Of a stretch of DNA of 64,000 nucleotides, positions 42,085 to 55,700 are shown one piece after another. Location of the stretch: contig JAKSZU010000008.1 in assembly GCA_026018925.1 (NCBI GenBank), positions 56,813,027 to 56,877,026 on the forward strand, written 5' to 3'. A program made the position numbers and the translations under genes. Source of the DNA: Tupaia tana. Lineage: Eukaryota; Chordata; Mammalia; Scandentia; Tupaiidae. Each line of letters opens with the position of its first letter. Position 1 is the first letter of the stretch. A model generated the notes under the pieces. The model made no database searches, was not told the origin of the DNA, and was given only the letters and a program-made list of their open reading frames with translations.

Positions 42085-44670
42085 AACTTTGGGATTAAAT
42101 TTAATGGAAAATGCATAAGTTGATTATTTTTTCTTCTAAATAATTATATTTCATTAGGAGACTCTCCTATCTATTATTTCTGTCAATGTAAAATTTGGAG
42201 ATAATTCATTAAAATAACAGAGAATAAATTTTAAATCACCCAACAGTTACTAGTAAATGACAGAAAGAATATCCACACAATAAAATGAAAAAATATCCTA
42301 TAACCTACACTTCCATATATGTAAAAACAAAGTACATCCCCATGGAAAGAAAAAAAAGATTTAAACCGGGCCAGCAGGAAGCGTGGTGGTTAAAGCACTG
42401 GACTCTCACATAGCTGACCACGGATCAAGTCGCAGACCTGGCCACCTGCTTTCTCACTCTCCCTGTCTCTCTGGTCTAATCAAAAATCAAACAAATAATA
42501 ATAAAATTAAGTAACTAATTCTTTTTTTAAAAAATGATTTAAAATATCTCCCAAATGTTAACAGTAGTTATCTTAGGGTTGCAAGATTCTAGAAGACTTG
42601 TTTCTATTTTATACTTCTATAAAATTTAATTTTATACTTCCATAAAATTTAATAACTATAGTCATTAAGTATGTATTACTTTCATAAAAATTTTAAAACT
42701 TTTCGCCCACATATTTGTTTGTTTGTTTGCTGTGCTTTTTAAGTCACTGGGTCCAGGACTCAAACCACGGTCAGCAACGTGAGAATTCAATCCCTTAACC
42801 ACCACACCACCTGCTGTCCCCAGTTTATCTGTTTTTAAATGCTACTTTGCTCCAAAGAGAAATTTCCCTTTCATCACTTCTGGCTGACCTTCTGATGTTG
42901 GTATTCTACTACTCAAACCCTCTATACACACAAAAGCTTTCTTTCACACTCCTCTCTATGGGACTCACCACCAATACAAATTGTTCTCCAGCTGGGCACA
43001 GGTATAAAGGGCACAACAGTGTAAAGAAACTATCCGCTCTCCTTGAAGTTCAGAGTAAGTCTGTGCAGTGTGCTCTAATTTGGAAGCCACAGAACTTAAA
43101 GTTTCGTCCACCCATGTAGCAACCTAAAGAGTAAAATATTAGAGGTTTAAATAAAAACAACTCATCTTTTCAAAGGGATTGTGGTCAAAATGAGAGCAAA
43201 GTATGTATACTCTAAGGACTGGCTACATGCTACAAAAGTTAAGTAATTCAGTAAAGATTCATAGTAAGATTAGAAACAAAAATACTTATTCCAATAAATC
43301 AAAATAGTAGTACTGAAATGAGCATAGGGCCATCTTTAAGGCATGAATCACAACTAATCATTAACTCCAACCATTATTAAGGAAACTTACTGACTTTAAA
43401 ACTAAACTAATCATTTGGGTATCATATCCACACTTTCTCAATCTATATTTTATAGGTTCTCTATATCTCCTTTCTCAACACTTTTCTGAAATGTTTTTCT
43501 TTCCCTTAAAGTAAAAAGCTACTTTTAAAATTTGATCTAACTACAGAGATGACCTAGCCAACAAAAAGCAGTAACACTGGATTACTCTACTAAGGCTTGA
43601 GACACTTTGTATTTATGGATCTAATAAGAAAGATGAAAAAATGAAAAGATGGAAAGGGGCAAGACGAGAAAGAAAAATCAAGAACTTAAGCACGAAATGT
43701 TTATCAATGCAAAGTGTTTCATACCTTGTTATTTTCTGTGGCTACAGTTGCTCTTATGCTATTTGCAGACAGGAGGACTATCTTTTCATTGGTTAACCCC
43801 AAAAATGCTGCTCGTGGATGATGTAATGAAGGATTCTTTGAAAGCATAAGAAAAATGATCACTATTTTGTATGCTGATATGTGTAGCTGTACAATTCAAG
43901 ATTTAATACAATAAAATACCTGGGCGTTTCTATAAGGTTCTGATTCATTCCACTTCCACTGATAAAGTTCTCCTTTACTGCTGACAGCCAAAAGCTCGGA
44001 ATACAGAGCTCCAATACAGATGAATTTTATTCCATCCTATAAGGTAGAAATAATTCAATACTTTAAACATTAAACTTACCAAATCCGATTTATACATTGC
44101 CACTTTAATCAACACATCAAATGTAGATGAATTATATAAACATATAAACTATAGCTATCCAAAGCCTTTAATATACTATGCAAGGTCCCATATGGCTATA
44201 CTAATTTACATGCCCACCGACAACATTCTAAACTTTTTTTTTTCCATATCCCCCACCAATATGTGTTATCTCATTTGATACTAGCCATCCTAACAGATAG
44301 GAGATGGTTATTTCACTCCTTTAACCAGTTAGGACCTTGGCCTATTTTCAATCAGGTTTTCTGTTTTCCTATTGATTTAAAACAGTTCTTTATAAATTTC
44401 ATATATTAATTCCTTTTCAAATAGATGGTTTACTAATATTCAATATTTATGTTTACCAGTCCTTTTCATTTTTGTTGGTTGCCTTATTTTCTAAAGCATT
44501 ATTTAATTTTTTTCAGTTTTTTTAATTTAATTTTTTGTTTTTAACTATTTTACATTCATTCACTGAGCACTGTCACAGCATACAAAATGTGATTTCCCAG
44601 CCAGAATATGTTGCATAGTGGCTTAATCATACATGTGATCGTCAATAATTTTCCATTTCTAGTTTCATAT

Positions 44671-44759
<89 letters not shown>

Positions 44760-46672
44760 TATATACATACATATATATACACATATATATGTGTATATGT
44801 ATATGTATACACACACACACACACAAACAACCCTATTTCTCACCCTCTGCCATTTCCCACTCTCCTCCCACACTATCTCAGGTGTCCACAGTTGTTTTCT
44901 ATTCCCTTTTCCCCCACATTTTATTGATTCACGAAAGTTCTTAAATAATCTAACTACTTTCAATAGCAAGCTCTGCTGATATATACGTATCTATGAATAC
45001 ATGTCTGACTTAAGGCATGAATCTCTGAGTAGAATGAATATAAGGTAGCACCTCGCTGATGCTATACAGTTTACTATGGTCATTTATTATGTATTTTTTA
45101 CTATATTTTTAATTTCAAGAAAAGCAGATTTAGCTTTAATAAACCAAACAAATGCTAAGGAAATAGGCTTAAAACTTAAAGCCAGGAAACAGGTTGGGAT
45201 TCTGTTCAAATAGTAGGTACATGAACCTATCAGCAGTTCAGGACAAGACAAAAATCCTTAGAACTGGAAAACAAAGCCTAGAAGAAAATCAGTAATATAT
45301 TTTTTTAATTTTGTATAGGCCACATGCATTCACCAAGACAGACACAGGAAGAGACAAAGAAAGTGAAAAAAAAAAAAAAAAAAAAAAACAAGTTACCAGG
45401 TCCAGGACTCAAACCACAGTCAACATGTGGGACTCTAGTGCCCTGACCACCATGCCACCTGCTGGCACCCCATTGGTTGGGTTTTGCTTATTGTTTCCTT
45501 TGCTGTGCGGAAGCTTCTGAATTTGATGCAGTCTCATTTATTTATTTTTCCCTTCTGCAGCATAGCTAAAAACTTATTGCCAAGGCCAAAGTCAAGAAGC
45601 TTTCCCCCTACATTCTCGTATAGGAGTTTTATGGCTCCAAGAATTAGACATCGGTCTTTCAAACATCTTGAGTTGATTTTTTGTGTGTGTGGTACACAGT
45701 AATAATCCAATTTCATTCTTCTAATTTTGTTAATGCAGAAATCCAGTTTTCCCAGCAGCATTTATTAAAGAAATTATCCTTTCTCCTTGTAAGATGTCTT
45801 CTTGGTGCCTTTGTTGAAAGCCAGTGACCATTCATGACTGATTTGTTTCTGGGTTCTCTATTCTGTTCCACTGTCTAGGTCTCTGCTTTTTATGGCAGTA
45901 TCATACTGTTTGATTACTACAAATTTATAATATAATTTTAAATAAGGAAATGTAATACTCCAACTTTTGTTTCTCTTTCTCAGTACTGCTTGGCTACTTG
46001 CAGTCTTTGATGGTTCTATACATATGTTAGGATTATTTTTCTACTTCACTGAAGAATATCACTAAAGTTTTGACAGAGATTACATTAAACTTGTATAATG
46101 CTTTCGGAAGCATGGACAATTGAAAAAAGTTAATTCTCCCAACTCACGAATATAGAATAGATTTTCATTTATTTGTGTCACATTCAATTTGTTTTATCAA
46201 TGTTTCTGTTCTCAGGGTATTTTCCACCTCCTTGGTTAAATTTATTCCTCCGTTATATGGTTTTTTAAAAGTTATTTCATTCATAAAAGCAAGCGGCAAA
46301 GATAAAAAGGAAGTACCCTCAATAGAGTCTCACACCATTATTTCCTCCAGCCTTCACGGCCAGCCAGGATGATGTGTGAATGTTGCAGTGTTTATAGGTC
46401 AATGAGGGAACTGAACATGCGATCTACCATATGGACTCAGCATCACTTGAACAGTGTGTATGCCACTGTTTATGCTACCATAATGGAACTGTTTTCTTGA
46501 TTCCTTTTCAGTTAGATCATTATATGTGTATAGAAATGCTACTGTTTTTTGGGGGGCTGGTAGGTGGCATGGTGGCTGGGACGCTAGACTCCCATGTGGC
46601 CAACATGGTTCAAGTCCCAGACCTGGTAGCTTGCTTGCTCGTTCACTCTCTCTCTCTCTCTCTACTCAAAAT

Positions 46673-46707
<35 letters not shown>

Positions 46708-49700
46708 TAAAATTAAGGAAAAAAGGGAAATGCTACTTTTTTTTTGAATGCTGACTTTGTATCCTGAAACTTTACTGAAATCATTCACTTGTTCTAACAG
46801 TTGTTTTGTAGAATCTTTTGAGATTTTTTACATAAAGGATCATGGCATCTGCTAATAGAGATAATTTTCTTCTTTATTTTTCAAATCAGATTTTAGTAGA
46901 AGAGCTTCAGTTCTTCCCCTCTGATTACAACTTAGCTGCGAGTTTGTCACATATGGACTCTATTATGTTGAGGAACTATTTTTCTATACCTTAACTGTTA
47001 AGAGTGTTTATCAAGGAAGAATACTGAACTTTGTCAAATGCTTTTTCTGCATCAATTAAGATGATTATGTGTTTTCTCTTTTATTCTAATAATGTGATAC
47101 ATCACACTGATTTATTTGCATATGTTAACTGGACTTGAATTCTAGAAATAAATCCCACGTGGTCATGCTATGTCATCTTTCTGACGTGTTGCCTGAATTC
47201 AGATGGCTAATACTGAATTGAAGATTTCGGAATCAATGTTATGAGACATACTGCCCTATGGTTTTCTTTTCTTGGGGTGTCTTTATCTGGCTCAGGTATC
47301 AAGGTGATGCTGGACTAAATGTGGTTCTGATTCCGGTTGGAAGCAGGCTGATTAAAAACACCTATTTAGGGCTGGACCCTCTGGCAGTTAAATGTTTCAC
47401 AGAGAGCACTGGATTCCACATGGCTGACGGGTATGATCCCATTCTTCATGGCTTAAAATACATACTGGACATGTGCAAGTGAGCCTGGAATCCTGACGGG
47501 ATAGAGCCGAAAGAAAAGGATTGCACTGTGAAAAAACCCTGCTGTGGGGTGTATTCTCCCTTTCTCCCTCTCATAAGGTTCTCATGCCTTCTGGCCTAAA
47601 ACTTTTTTACATAAATATAAATTTAAAAACACATATATAGCTACAATTTACATGCAGATATTCAGCACTATATAACTAAATGTGTGGTCTAATAAAAATA
47701 AATGCAAAAATTACTAAGAGATTCAGCAGGTAGTCTGGTGGTTAAGGAGAAGGATCCTACATGACTGACTGCAGTTTGAGTCCCAAATTCAGCAGCTTGA
47801 AAAACATGCCAGGTGCATATGCTTGCATGCCTGAAATCCCAAGGGAAAATGGAAAAGGCACTGCAGTGGCTATCCCCCACCCCCCGGAGGGTGATTTCTC
47901 ACTTTCCCCCATCACCCTTGCAAGTACATGTGCCCTATGACAAAAATTTAAAAAAAAAAAAAAAAAAAGTGAAAATAGCCATGTGAGATTAACTACCTAA
48001 TTGAATTAGCTGTTCTCAAAGTTAACTATATTATCAAAGCTATTTCCAGAAATACTAGGTACAGTGAATAGTCATACAAGCCAGAAAAGCAATGAAAAAA
48101 ATTAAGTCTAGGAGCCGGCAGATACATGGTAGTTTAGGTCTCACATGTGGTCCGACTCTCACAGGACCCAGTAGCTTGCTTTCTCACTTTCTCTCTCTGT
48201 CTCTCTCTGGTGAGCGTGCATGCCCTGTAGCAAATTTGAAAATATAAATAAATAAATGTTTTAAAAAGTGTTCTAAAATAAAAATAATTAAGTCTTATAA
48301 CAACTATACCTGGTTGTTAGGTGGATGGATAGGGGGAGGGAAAGAGAGGGAAGGAGTTGGGTAAAGAAGGGATAAAGAAAGTGAGGAAGGCAGCCAATAA
48401 AAGGAAAGAAAGAGGAAGGGGGAGGGGACCAGCAGTTAGCGTAATGGCTATGTCAATGGACTCCCATGTAGTCGACTGCAGTTCCTGTCCCAGACCCAGA
48501 GGCTTAAACTCATGCCGGGTGCGTGTGCGTGTGCGCCCAAGAGGATAATAGAGGATAATAGAGGAAAAGGGATTGCAGCGTGGCCATCCCCCCAGGAGGG
48601 GTGATTTCTCGCTTTCTGTCTCTCTGTCTCTGTCTTTCTGGAGAGTGCACACACCCTACAACAAAAACCTCTTAAAAAAAAAAAAAAAGGAGTGAGTGGG
48701 AGGTGGATTTTAGGGAGCAACACAATAAGAAAGTTGACGTTTTGGGGTAAAACTCCTCAGAAGCCAGTATGAAGTTGGCTAGCTCAACTCTGAAAAGGAC
48801 AAAAGAGCTCAGATGAGGTACTACTTCTCATTTTGAATACATGTAGCCTTCCTGTTAATTTCCTATTATACTAAATTATTATTATAGTAGAATGTTTTCA
48901 TAACTTGCATTCTAGTCCAGTCAAAGGGCATAGACTCTCCCTTTTCAGGGTGTATCCAGTTCCCTGCTAACAGAGAACCTGTCACACAAAATATGATGGC
49001 CACGTGCAGCTACGTGGGAAAACCCAAATCCACTAGGCTCTTGGACCCCTCCATGACCTGCAATCCTAGAATAGTACCATGTTCCTCCTTGCTCTTTATG
49101 CTTTATGTAGACTAAGTCATTTAAATCTCAAGACAATCCCATAGGGTAAAATATCATTATCATCCCTCTCTTGCAGATTAAAAAAATAGTAACAATAAGA
49201 CCATAGAGGCCAAAAAAATTTGACCAATGTCACATAGCTAGTAAGGGGATGGCAATGATATGAAATCCAGCAGTTTGGCTCCACAGCCCACATTCTTCAC
49301 AGTCACTCGATGGAACCTCCTGTGATTAACCAAAGTCTCTTGTGCTTAATTCTATTATGGTATTTACCCTAATATACCTTGCAAAAGGTATATTACATAT
49401 ATACATATATACATACTATGTATCCTGTCAAAATTACTAAATTAAAGCTGACTGAATGACTCTTACCCTTTGTTTTCATGGAGCTTTCAACCTCCCCATG
49501 ATAATTTTCAGTTATGTTTTAATATTAGTTTTGACATTTAACTCAAAGAATACTTTTGAGAAATATTTATAGTTTAAGGTTACTGCAAACATTTTCAGCA
49601 AGATTATACCATAAAGGCTTAAAAGGTTACTGGAAATATTTTCACTTCAAGGTTACCCTGTATAGGTTTAAAGAGAATATTCTGTTATTAGAGGAATCTG

Positions 49701-52700
49701 ATTAGCCTATAAAATGGTAAAATTTTAGAAAAACTGACTGTACCACTAAATAGATGATGAGAAAGTAGATATTAATCCAGTTAATTTACCAACAGAATTT
49801 CTCCTGTTCCCTAAAAAAGAACAGAAAAAAATACTATGCAAACTAACTGCACTTAAATTTTAAGATTTCTGATTACATCATCTCAGAAATGATGATGAAA
49901 TGTGTGGGACCAGCAGTTGGTGTAATGGCTATGTTGCTGGACTCCCATGTAGTCGACTGCAGTTTGAGACCCGGACCTGGTGGCTTAAACTCACGCCAGG
50001 CACCTGTATGTGCATTCCCAAGATCCCAAGAGGAGAAGAGACTGCGGCATGGCATCCCCCTGGAGGGTGACTTCTTGCTTTCCGTCTCTCTCTCTCTGTC
50101 TTTCTGGCAAGCACACATGCCCTATAACAAAAACCTCTCCAAAAAAAGAAAGAAAGAAAAGAAATGATGATGAAATATGTATTTTGATCCCCCAAAAAGT
50201 GATACTATTTCATAGTATTGAGGAAGAAATGAGATACAGTAGAAACATACTACTCAAAGGCTGATTCCGTGGCCTAGTGGTTAAGGGGGCCTAATCCCAC
50301 ATGTTTAACTGTGTGATTTGACCTGGGGTAGCCCAGGCCTTTGGAAAATATGCCAGGGGGGTGGGTGCTCAAAATCACAACAGGGTTGAAGGGAAGGGAT
50401 TGTGGTGTGATCAAACCCCACTTGGAGTGCTTTTCCCCTCTCTAGTGAGCACTTGAGCCTCTGACAAATGAAAAATAAATAAATAAATAAAATACAGGCA
50501 CATCCTGGCTTCAAGGCTGGATATGCAATAATGAGCCTTATAAACAAAAGCAGTGACATGAAGTTCAGCATTCATAAAAATAAATGGGCCAGGGAACCAG
50601 CAGTTAGCATAATGGCTATGTCACTGGACTCCCATGTAGTCAACCGCAGTTCACGTCCCGGACCCGGTGGCTTAAAACTCACGCCGGGCGTGTGTGCGTG
50701 CGTGCCCAATATCCCGAGAGGAGAAGGGATTGCGGCGTGGCCATCCCCCCTGGGGGGTGATTTCTCGCTTTCTGTCTCTCTGTCTCTCTCTGTCTGTCTG
50801 GCGAGCGCACGCGCCCTATAGCGAAAACCTCTCAATAATAATAATAATAATAATAATAATTAATTAAAAAAATAAATGGGCCAGGGCCGGCTGGCAGTTG
50901 GCATGGAAGTTAAGGCAAAGGACTCCCATATGGCTAACCACAATTTGAGTCCCAGACCAGGTGGCTTGCTTTCTCATTCTCTCTCTCTCTCTCTCGTAAA
51001 ATTAAAAAATAATAATAATAAATAAAATAATTATTTTTTTAGAACCAGTTATAGCTAAACTACAAAATCTTTTCCAGCTATAAGTTTGCTCACGGCAACC
51101 AGAGGCATGGTGATTAAAGCGGCTGGATCCCACATGGGTCAGCCGCACAGTTTGAGTACTGGATCGTGAGGCTTGAAAACACACCAGGGACGTGTGTACA
51201 TGCACACGTGCACTCAAAATTCTGACAAGGAGAAATGGAGTAGAAGAGACTGTAGTGTGATCATCAATATAGACCCAGTAACTACCGAAACACCAGGTAC
51301 TTACTAGCGATTAGTCAACATATGTTTGTGACATGGAAGAGAAAATGAATCATGCATGCTCTACAACTGCCATAGTTTCTAAATGACTAACCTAAGTATG
51401 ATGTTTAAACTATCTTGCATTGAGAATTCTTACAGTGCCCCTCAAACCCTCTGTCCTTCACAGGCTCGTCTCTTCTGCTCTACTTTGCACCAGTGTTAAG
51501 ACATCCAAGTAAATCCTAAGACCTTCTCCCTACATTCTTATCCTTCCTCTGAGTCCCTAGTCAAGTCTTCCCCTAAAACTTTCCATTCCATAGGGATCAC
51601 TACTCCAACCAATTCTGAGAAACTAATATGGTCCCACCTCTTGCCTGCTGTGTTTCCATCTGGTCGATTTTCCTGGTGCCCTAAAGGGACCTGAAGATAA
51701 GGTCTTCTTTCCCTTTAAAGGCTTCTATATTCAACACATTTTCAAAGATAATGCTTAACAGTTCAATTAGGCTTAAGCTGCCTTGTTTCCTAGAACTGAA
51801 AATTTTGATGTTTCTGTTTCAATCATAAGCGACTGAAGTTTCTTTTTCAATGATGCTATTTTAAATGAGATATTTAATAGGAAAAAAAGTATAGATATAA
51901 TTATACATTGTATCGCATACTGTTCATTCACTCATTATCTAAAAAAAAAAAAAAAAAAAAGGAAATGACACCCTAAAAGTCTGTTCATTATCAAAATTAC
52001 ATCATGCACCTAATAACTGCCTTTAAAACCAAGCTGAACCTAAAAATACACATATTACTAAAGGCCAACAAAGTCTAGCTAAATCTAACAGAGGGTATTA
52101 CAGCAGAGGGAGAGCTTGCTAAACTTGTACAATTAAAAAACAACTTTCAGTGAGCCTGGTCTGGGCAGGCCTCCTCTCCTGAGTCCACCCTCAGAGTCTA
52201 GGGAGTGAATTTGGAACTTTTGCCACTCCACCACCCACTGCAGACCTGAGCCTGGTCTGGGCAGGCCTCCTCTTGTGAGCCCACCCTCAGGAGCCAGAGA
52301 GTAACTGAAACTTTGCCACTTGGTTGCCCACTGCTCTGGCAGCCTGAACTCACCTCGCCCACCAAGAGATTTGAGCCTGGTCTGGACAGGCCTCCTCTTG
52401 GGAGTCCACCCTGGGGCCTGGGACAGATGTCTAAGAAACATAAGAAAACGGGGCGTGGGAAGTAAGGTTGCATGGTAGTTAAGGTTGCTAGACTCCCATA
52501 TGGCAAACTGCAGTTCAAGTCCCGGACCCGGTTCTCTCCCTCTGTCTTTCTCTGGACAAATTTAAAGAATAATAATGAATAAAGTTGAATAATTCTTTAA
52601 AAAATTAGAAAAGAAAAAAGAAAAGAAAGAAAACAAGGGGAAAACTCTCCCCCAGGTGAGCATAGTAGGTCCTCATCAACAATAGACAGCACAGAGAAAC

Positions 52701-55700
52701 ACACAGAAATGTCAAAAAAATAATTCCCAATTTTTATGGCGACAAAACTTAATGAGATGCAAGAGAAAACAGACATCAGTTCCAAGAAATGAGAAAATCG
52801 TTGCAAGGCATGAAAGATAAATTTCATAAAGAAATAGACACCCTAAGAAAGAATCAAACAGAACTTCTGGAAATGAAAAATGTAATACAAGAAATTAAAA
52901 TCTCCCTAGACAGCATTAACAGCAGAATAGACTACGCAAAAGAAGGAATTTCTGACATTGAAGACAAAGTCTCGAACATAGATTAAATCACCAAGAAGAA
53001 TGAATAAACACACCCCCCCAAAAAAAAAAGAGAACAACACACAGGAAGTTCTAGACATCAAGAAACATCCAAATATCTGAATAATGGGTATTCCAGAAGG
53101 TGAAAAATTTGCATAAGAAATGGAAAACGTCTTTCATGAAATACTATCTGAAATTTTTCCAAATATAGAGAAACATGGAGAAATTCAGACCCAAAAAATA
53201 AAAAGAACCCCAAGTAGAATCAACACAGAAAGATTCTCCCCCAGCACATCATAGCCAGATTGATAAAAATTAAAGACAAAGACAGTATTCTAAAAATGGC
53301 AAGGGAGAGGGACCTGCAGTTAGCGTAATGGCTATGTCGCTGGAATCCCATGTAGTAGACCACCGGTTCAAGTCCCAGACCCGGTGGCTTAAACCATATG
53401 CCCAAGATCCTGAGAGGAGAATGGAAGAGAAGGGAATGCGGCGTGGCCATCCCCTCTGGGGGGTGATTTCTCGATGTCTCTCTGTCTCTGTCTGGCGAGC
53501 ACACGCGCCCTATAGCAAAAACCTCTTAAAAAATTAATTGTTTTAGAACTGTTCCCCCTCTCAGCATTTTGGGCAGGCATGCACGCAGGCTAAGGTGAAT
53601 TTTAAGCCCCCAAATCTGGGACTAGGACTATGGTTGACTACCTGGGAGTCCAGAGATGTAACCATACGCCATCTGCTGGTCCCAACTTTTAAAAAGGAAC
53701 TAACCCCAATTCTCCTTAAACTATTTCTAAAAATTCAAAAGGAAGGAACCCTCCCAAATTCATTCTATGAAGCCTCCATCCTTAGTTCCAAAACCAGACA
53801 AGGACATGACAAAAAAAGGGAATTTCAGGCCCATATCCCTGATAAATACAAATGCAAAAATTCTCAACAAGATACTACTCCTTCTTAACATAGTACTGGA
53901 AGCTCTAGCCAATGCAGTAAGACAAGACAGTCAAATAAGAGGCATCCAAATAGGAAAAAAAGAAGTGAAATTATCTCTATTTGCAGATGATATGATGCTA
54001 TACATAGAATATTCAAAAGAATACACACATATACACACGCACACAAAAAAAAACTTCTGGAAATGATAAATGAATAAAGTAAAGTGGCAGGATACAAAAT
54101 CAAAACAAAATCTACAGCATTTTTATATACCAACAGTGGACAAACAGAACTGAAGAAAGAAATCCTATTCATAATAGCCATAAAAACCAGTAAGATACCT
54201 AGGAATAAACCTTACCAAAGATATCAAAAATCTCTACAAGAGAAATTATGAAACACTGGAAAAGAAATTTAAAATGATACGAAAGAGTGGGAAAACATCT
54301 CATACTCCTGGATTAGAGGAATTAATATAATCAAGGAGTCAATCCTACATAAATTAATCTACACATTTAAGGTAATTTCAATCAAACTACCAGAGATATT
54401 CTTCACAGACATATGAAAAAAAAAAAAAAAAAAAAAGGCATAAAATTTGTCTGGAGTCATAAAAGATCCCATATTACCAAAGCAAAACTGTGCAAGGGGA
54501 ATTAAGTAGGAGGCCTCACTTCCAACTCAAAACAGATTACAAAGCTGTGATAATTAAAACATGGTATTGGCACAAAAACAGACAGGTAGACCAATGGAAC
54601 AGAATTGAGAATCCTCAAATAAACTGCCAAATATAGTCAACTGATCCCTGACAAAGGGCACAAGACAATCCAGTGGGGAAAAAGAAAATCTCTTCAGCAA
54701 ATGGTGCTGGGAGAACTGGATATCCACCTGAAGATGGATATTCAGAATAAAACTGGATCCTTATCTCTTACCACTACAAAAATTTACTCAAAATGGATTG
54801 AGGATCTAAAAAAAAACCTCAAACCATTAAAATACTGGTGGAAAACACAGGAAAAATTCTTGGATACCTTGGAGAAGGCAAGCTTCTTAAAGACGACCTC
54901 CAAAGCACAGGTAACAGTCCCAAAAATAGATAAATGGGGCTATACTAGGCTAAGCTTAAGTACAGCAAAAGAAATAGTAAGTACAGTGAGAAGACAACCT
55001 TAGAGTGGGAGAATATATTGCAAACTATACCTCAGATAAAAGACTGATAACGAGAATATAAAAGGAACTCAAGCAGCTTGTCCACAAAATAATAATCAAT
55101 TAAAACACGGGAAAAGGAACTGGACGGACAATTTTCTGAAGAAGAAATATGAACAGCCCAAAAGCAAATGAAAACATGCTTGACATCTCTTATCATAAGG
55201 GAAATGTAAATCAAAACCACAATGAGATACAACTTAACCACAGTTAGAATGGTTAAAATTAAAAAAATAAATAATGGAGTACTGGCGAGGCTATGGTGAC
55301 AAGGGAACTATACTGCTGGTGGGAGTGCAGTACAACCACTTTAGAGAACAATATGGAGATTCCTCAGAAACCTACAAATAGAACTACGATGAAACCCAGT
55401 AATGGAGATTCCTCAGAAACCTACAAATAGAACTACCATAAAACCCAGTAATTCCACTCTTAGGTATTTACACAAAGGATAGAAAAACCCACAGTCAAAA
55501 AAACACTTGCACATCCATGTTTACTGCAGCATTATTGACAATCGCTAGGACATGGAATCAACCCAAATGTCCAAAAAGGAGGACTGGATTGAAAAAATGT
55601 GGTATATGTACTCTACAGATACTACTCAGTAATACAAAACAATGAGACCCTGACATTTGATACAAAGTGGACAAATATGGAAGATTTAAGCTATGCAAAA

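Larger units (their letters stand above)
44180..47290 (-). mobile_element. Old L1 fragment, antisense in the window
   Basis: Minus-strand reading gives decayed L1 ORF2 C-terminal protein (for example [17 protein letters not shown], then [11 protein letters not shown] and [15 protein letters not shown] at 45534-45760), with reverse-transcriptase-side sequence continuing to about 47280. It is interrupted by SINEs at 45298 and 46551 and by a (TA)n array. All frames are broken. Confidence 0.8.

Noticed and set aside
44608..44979. Open frame of Ile/Tyr repeats
   Set aside because: Translation of the (TA)n microsatellite.
52149..52400. CRISPR-like repeat array
   Set aside because: Only three units with uneven spacing, in a mammalian L1; no spacer structure and no cas genes.
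53767..54066. Reverse transcriptase gene
   Set aside because: It is L1 ORF2 with internal gaps and stops, part of the broken L1 at 52152-56054.
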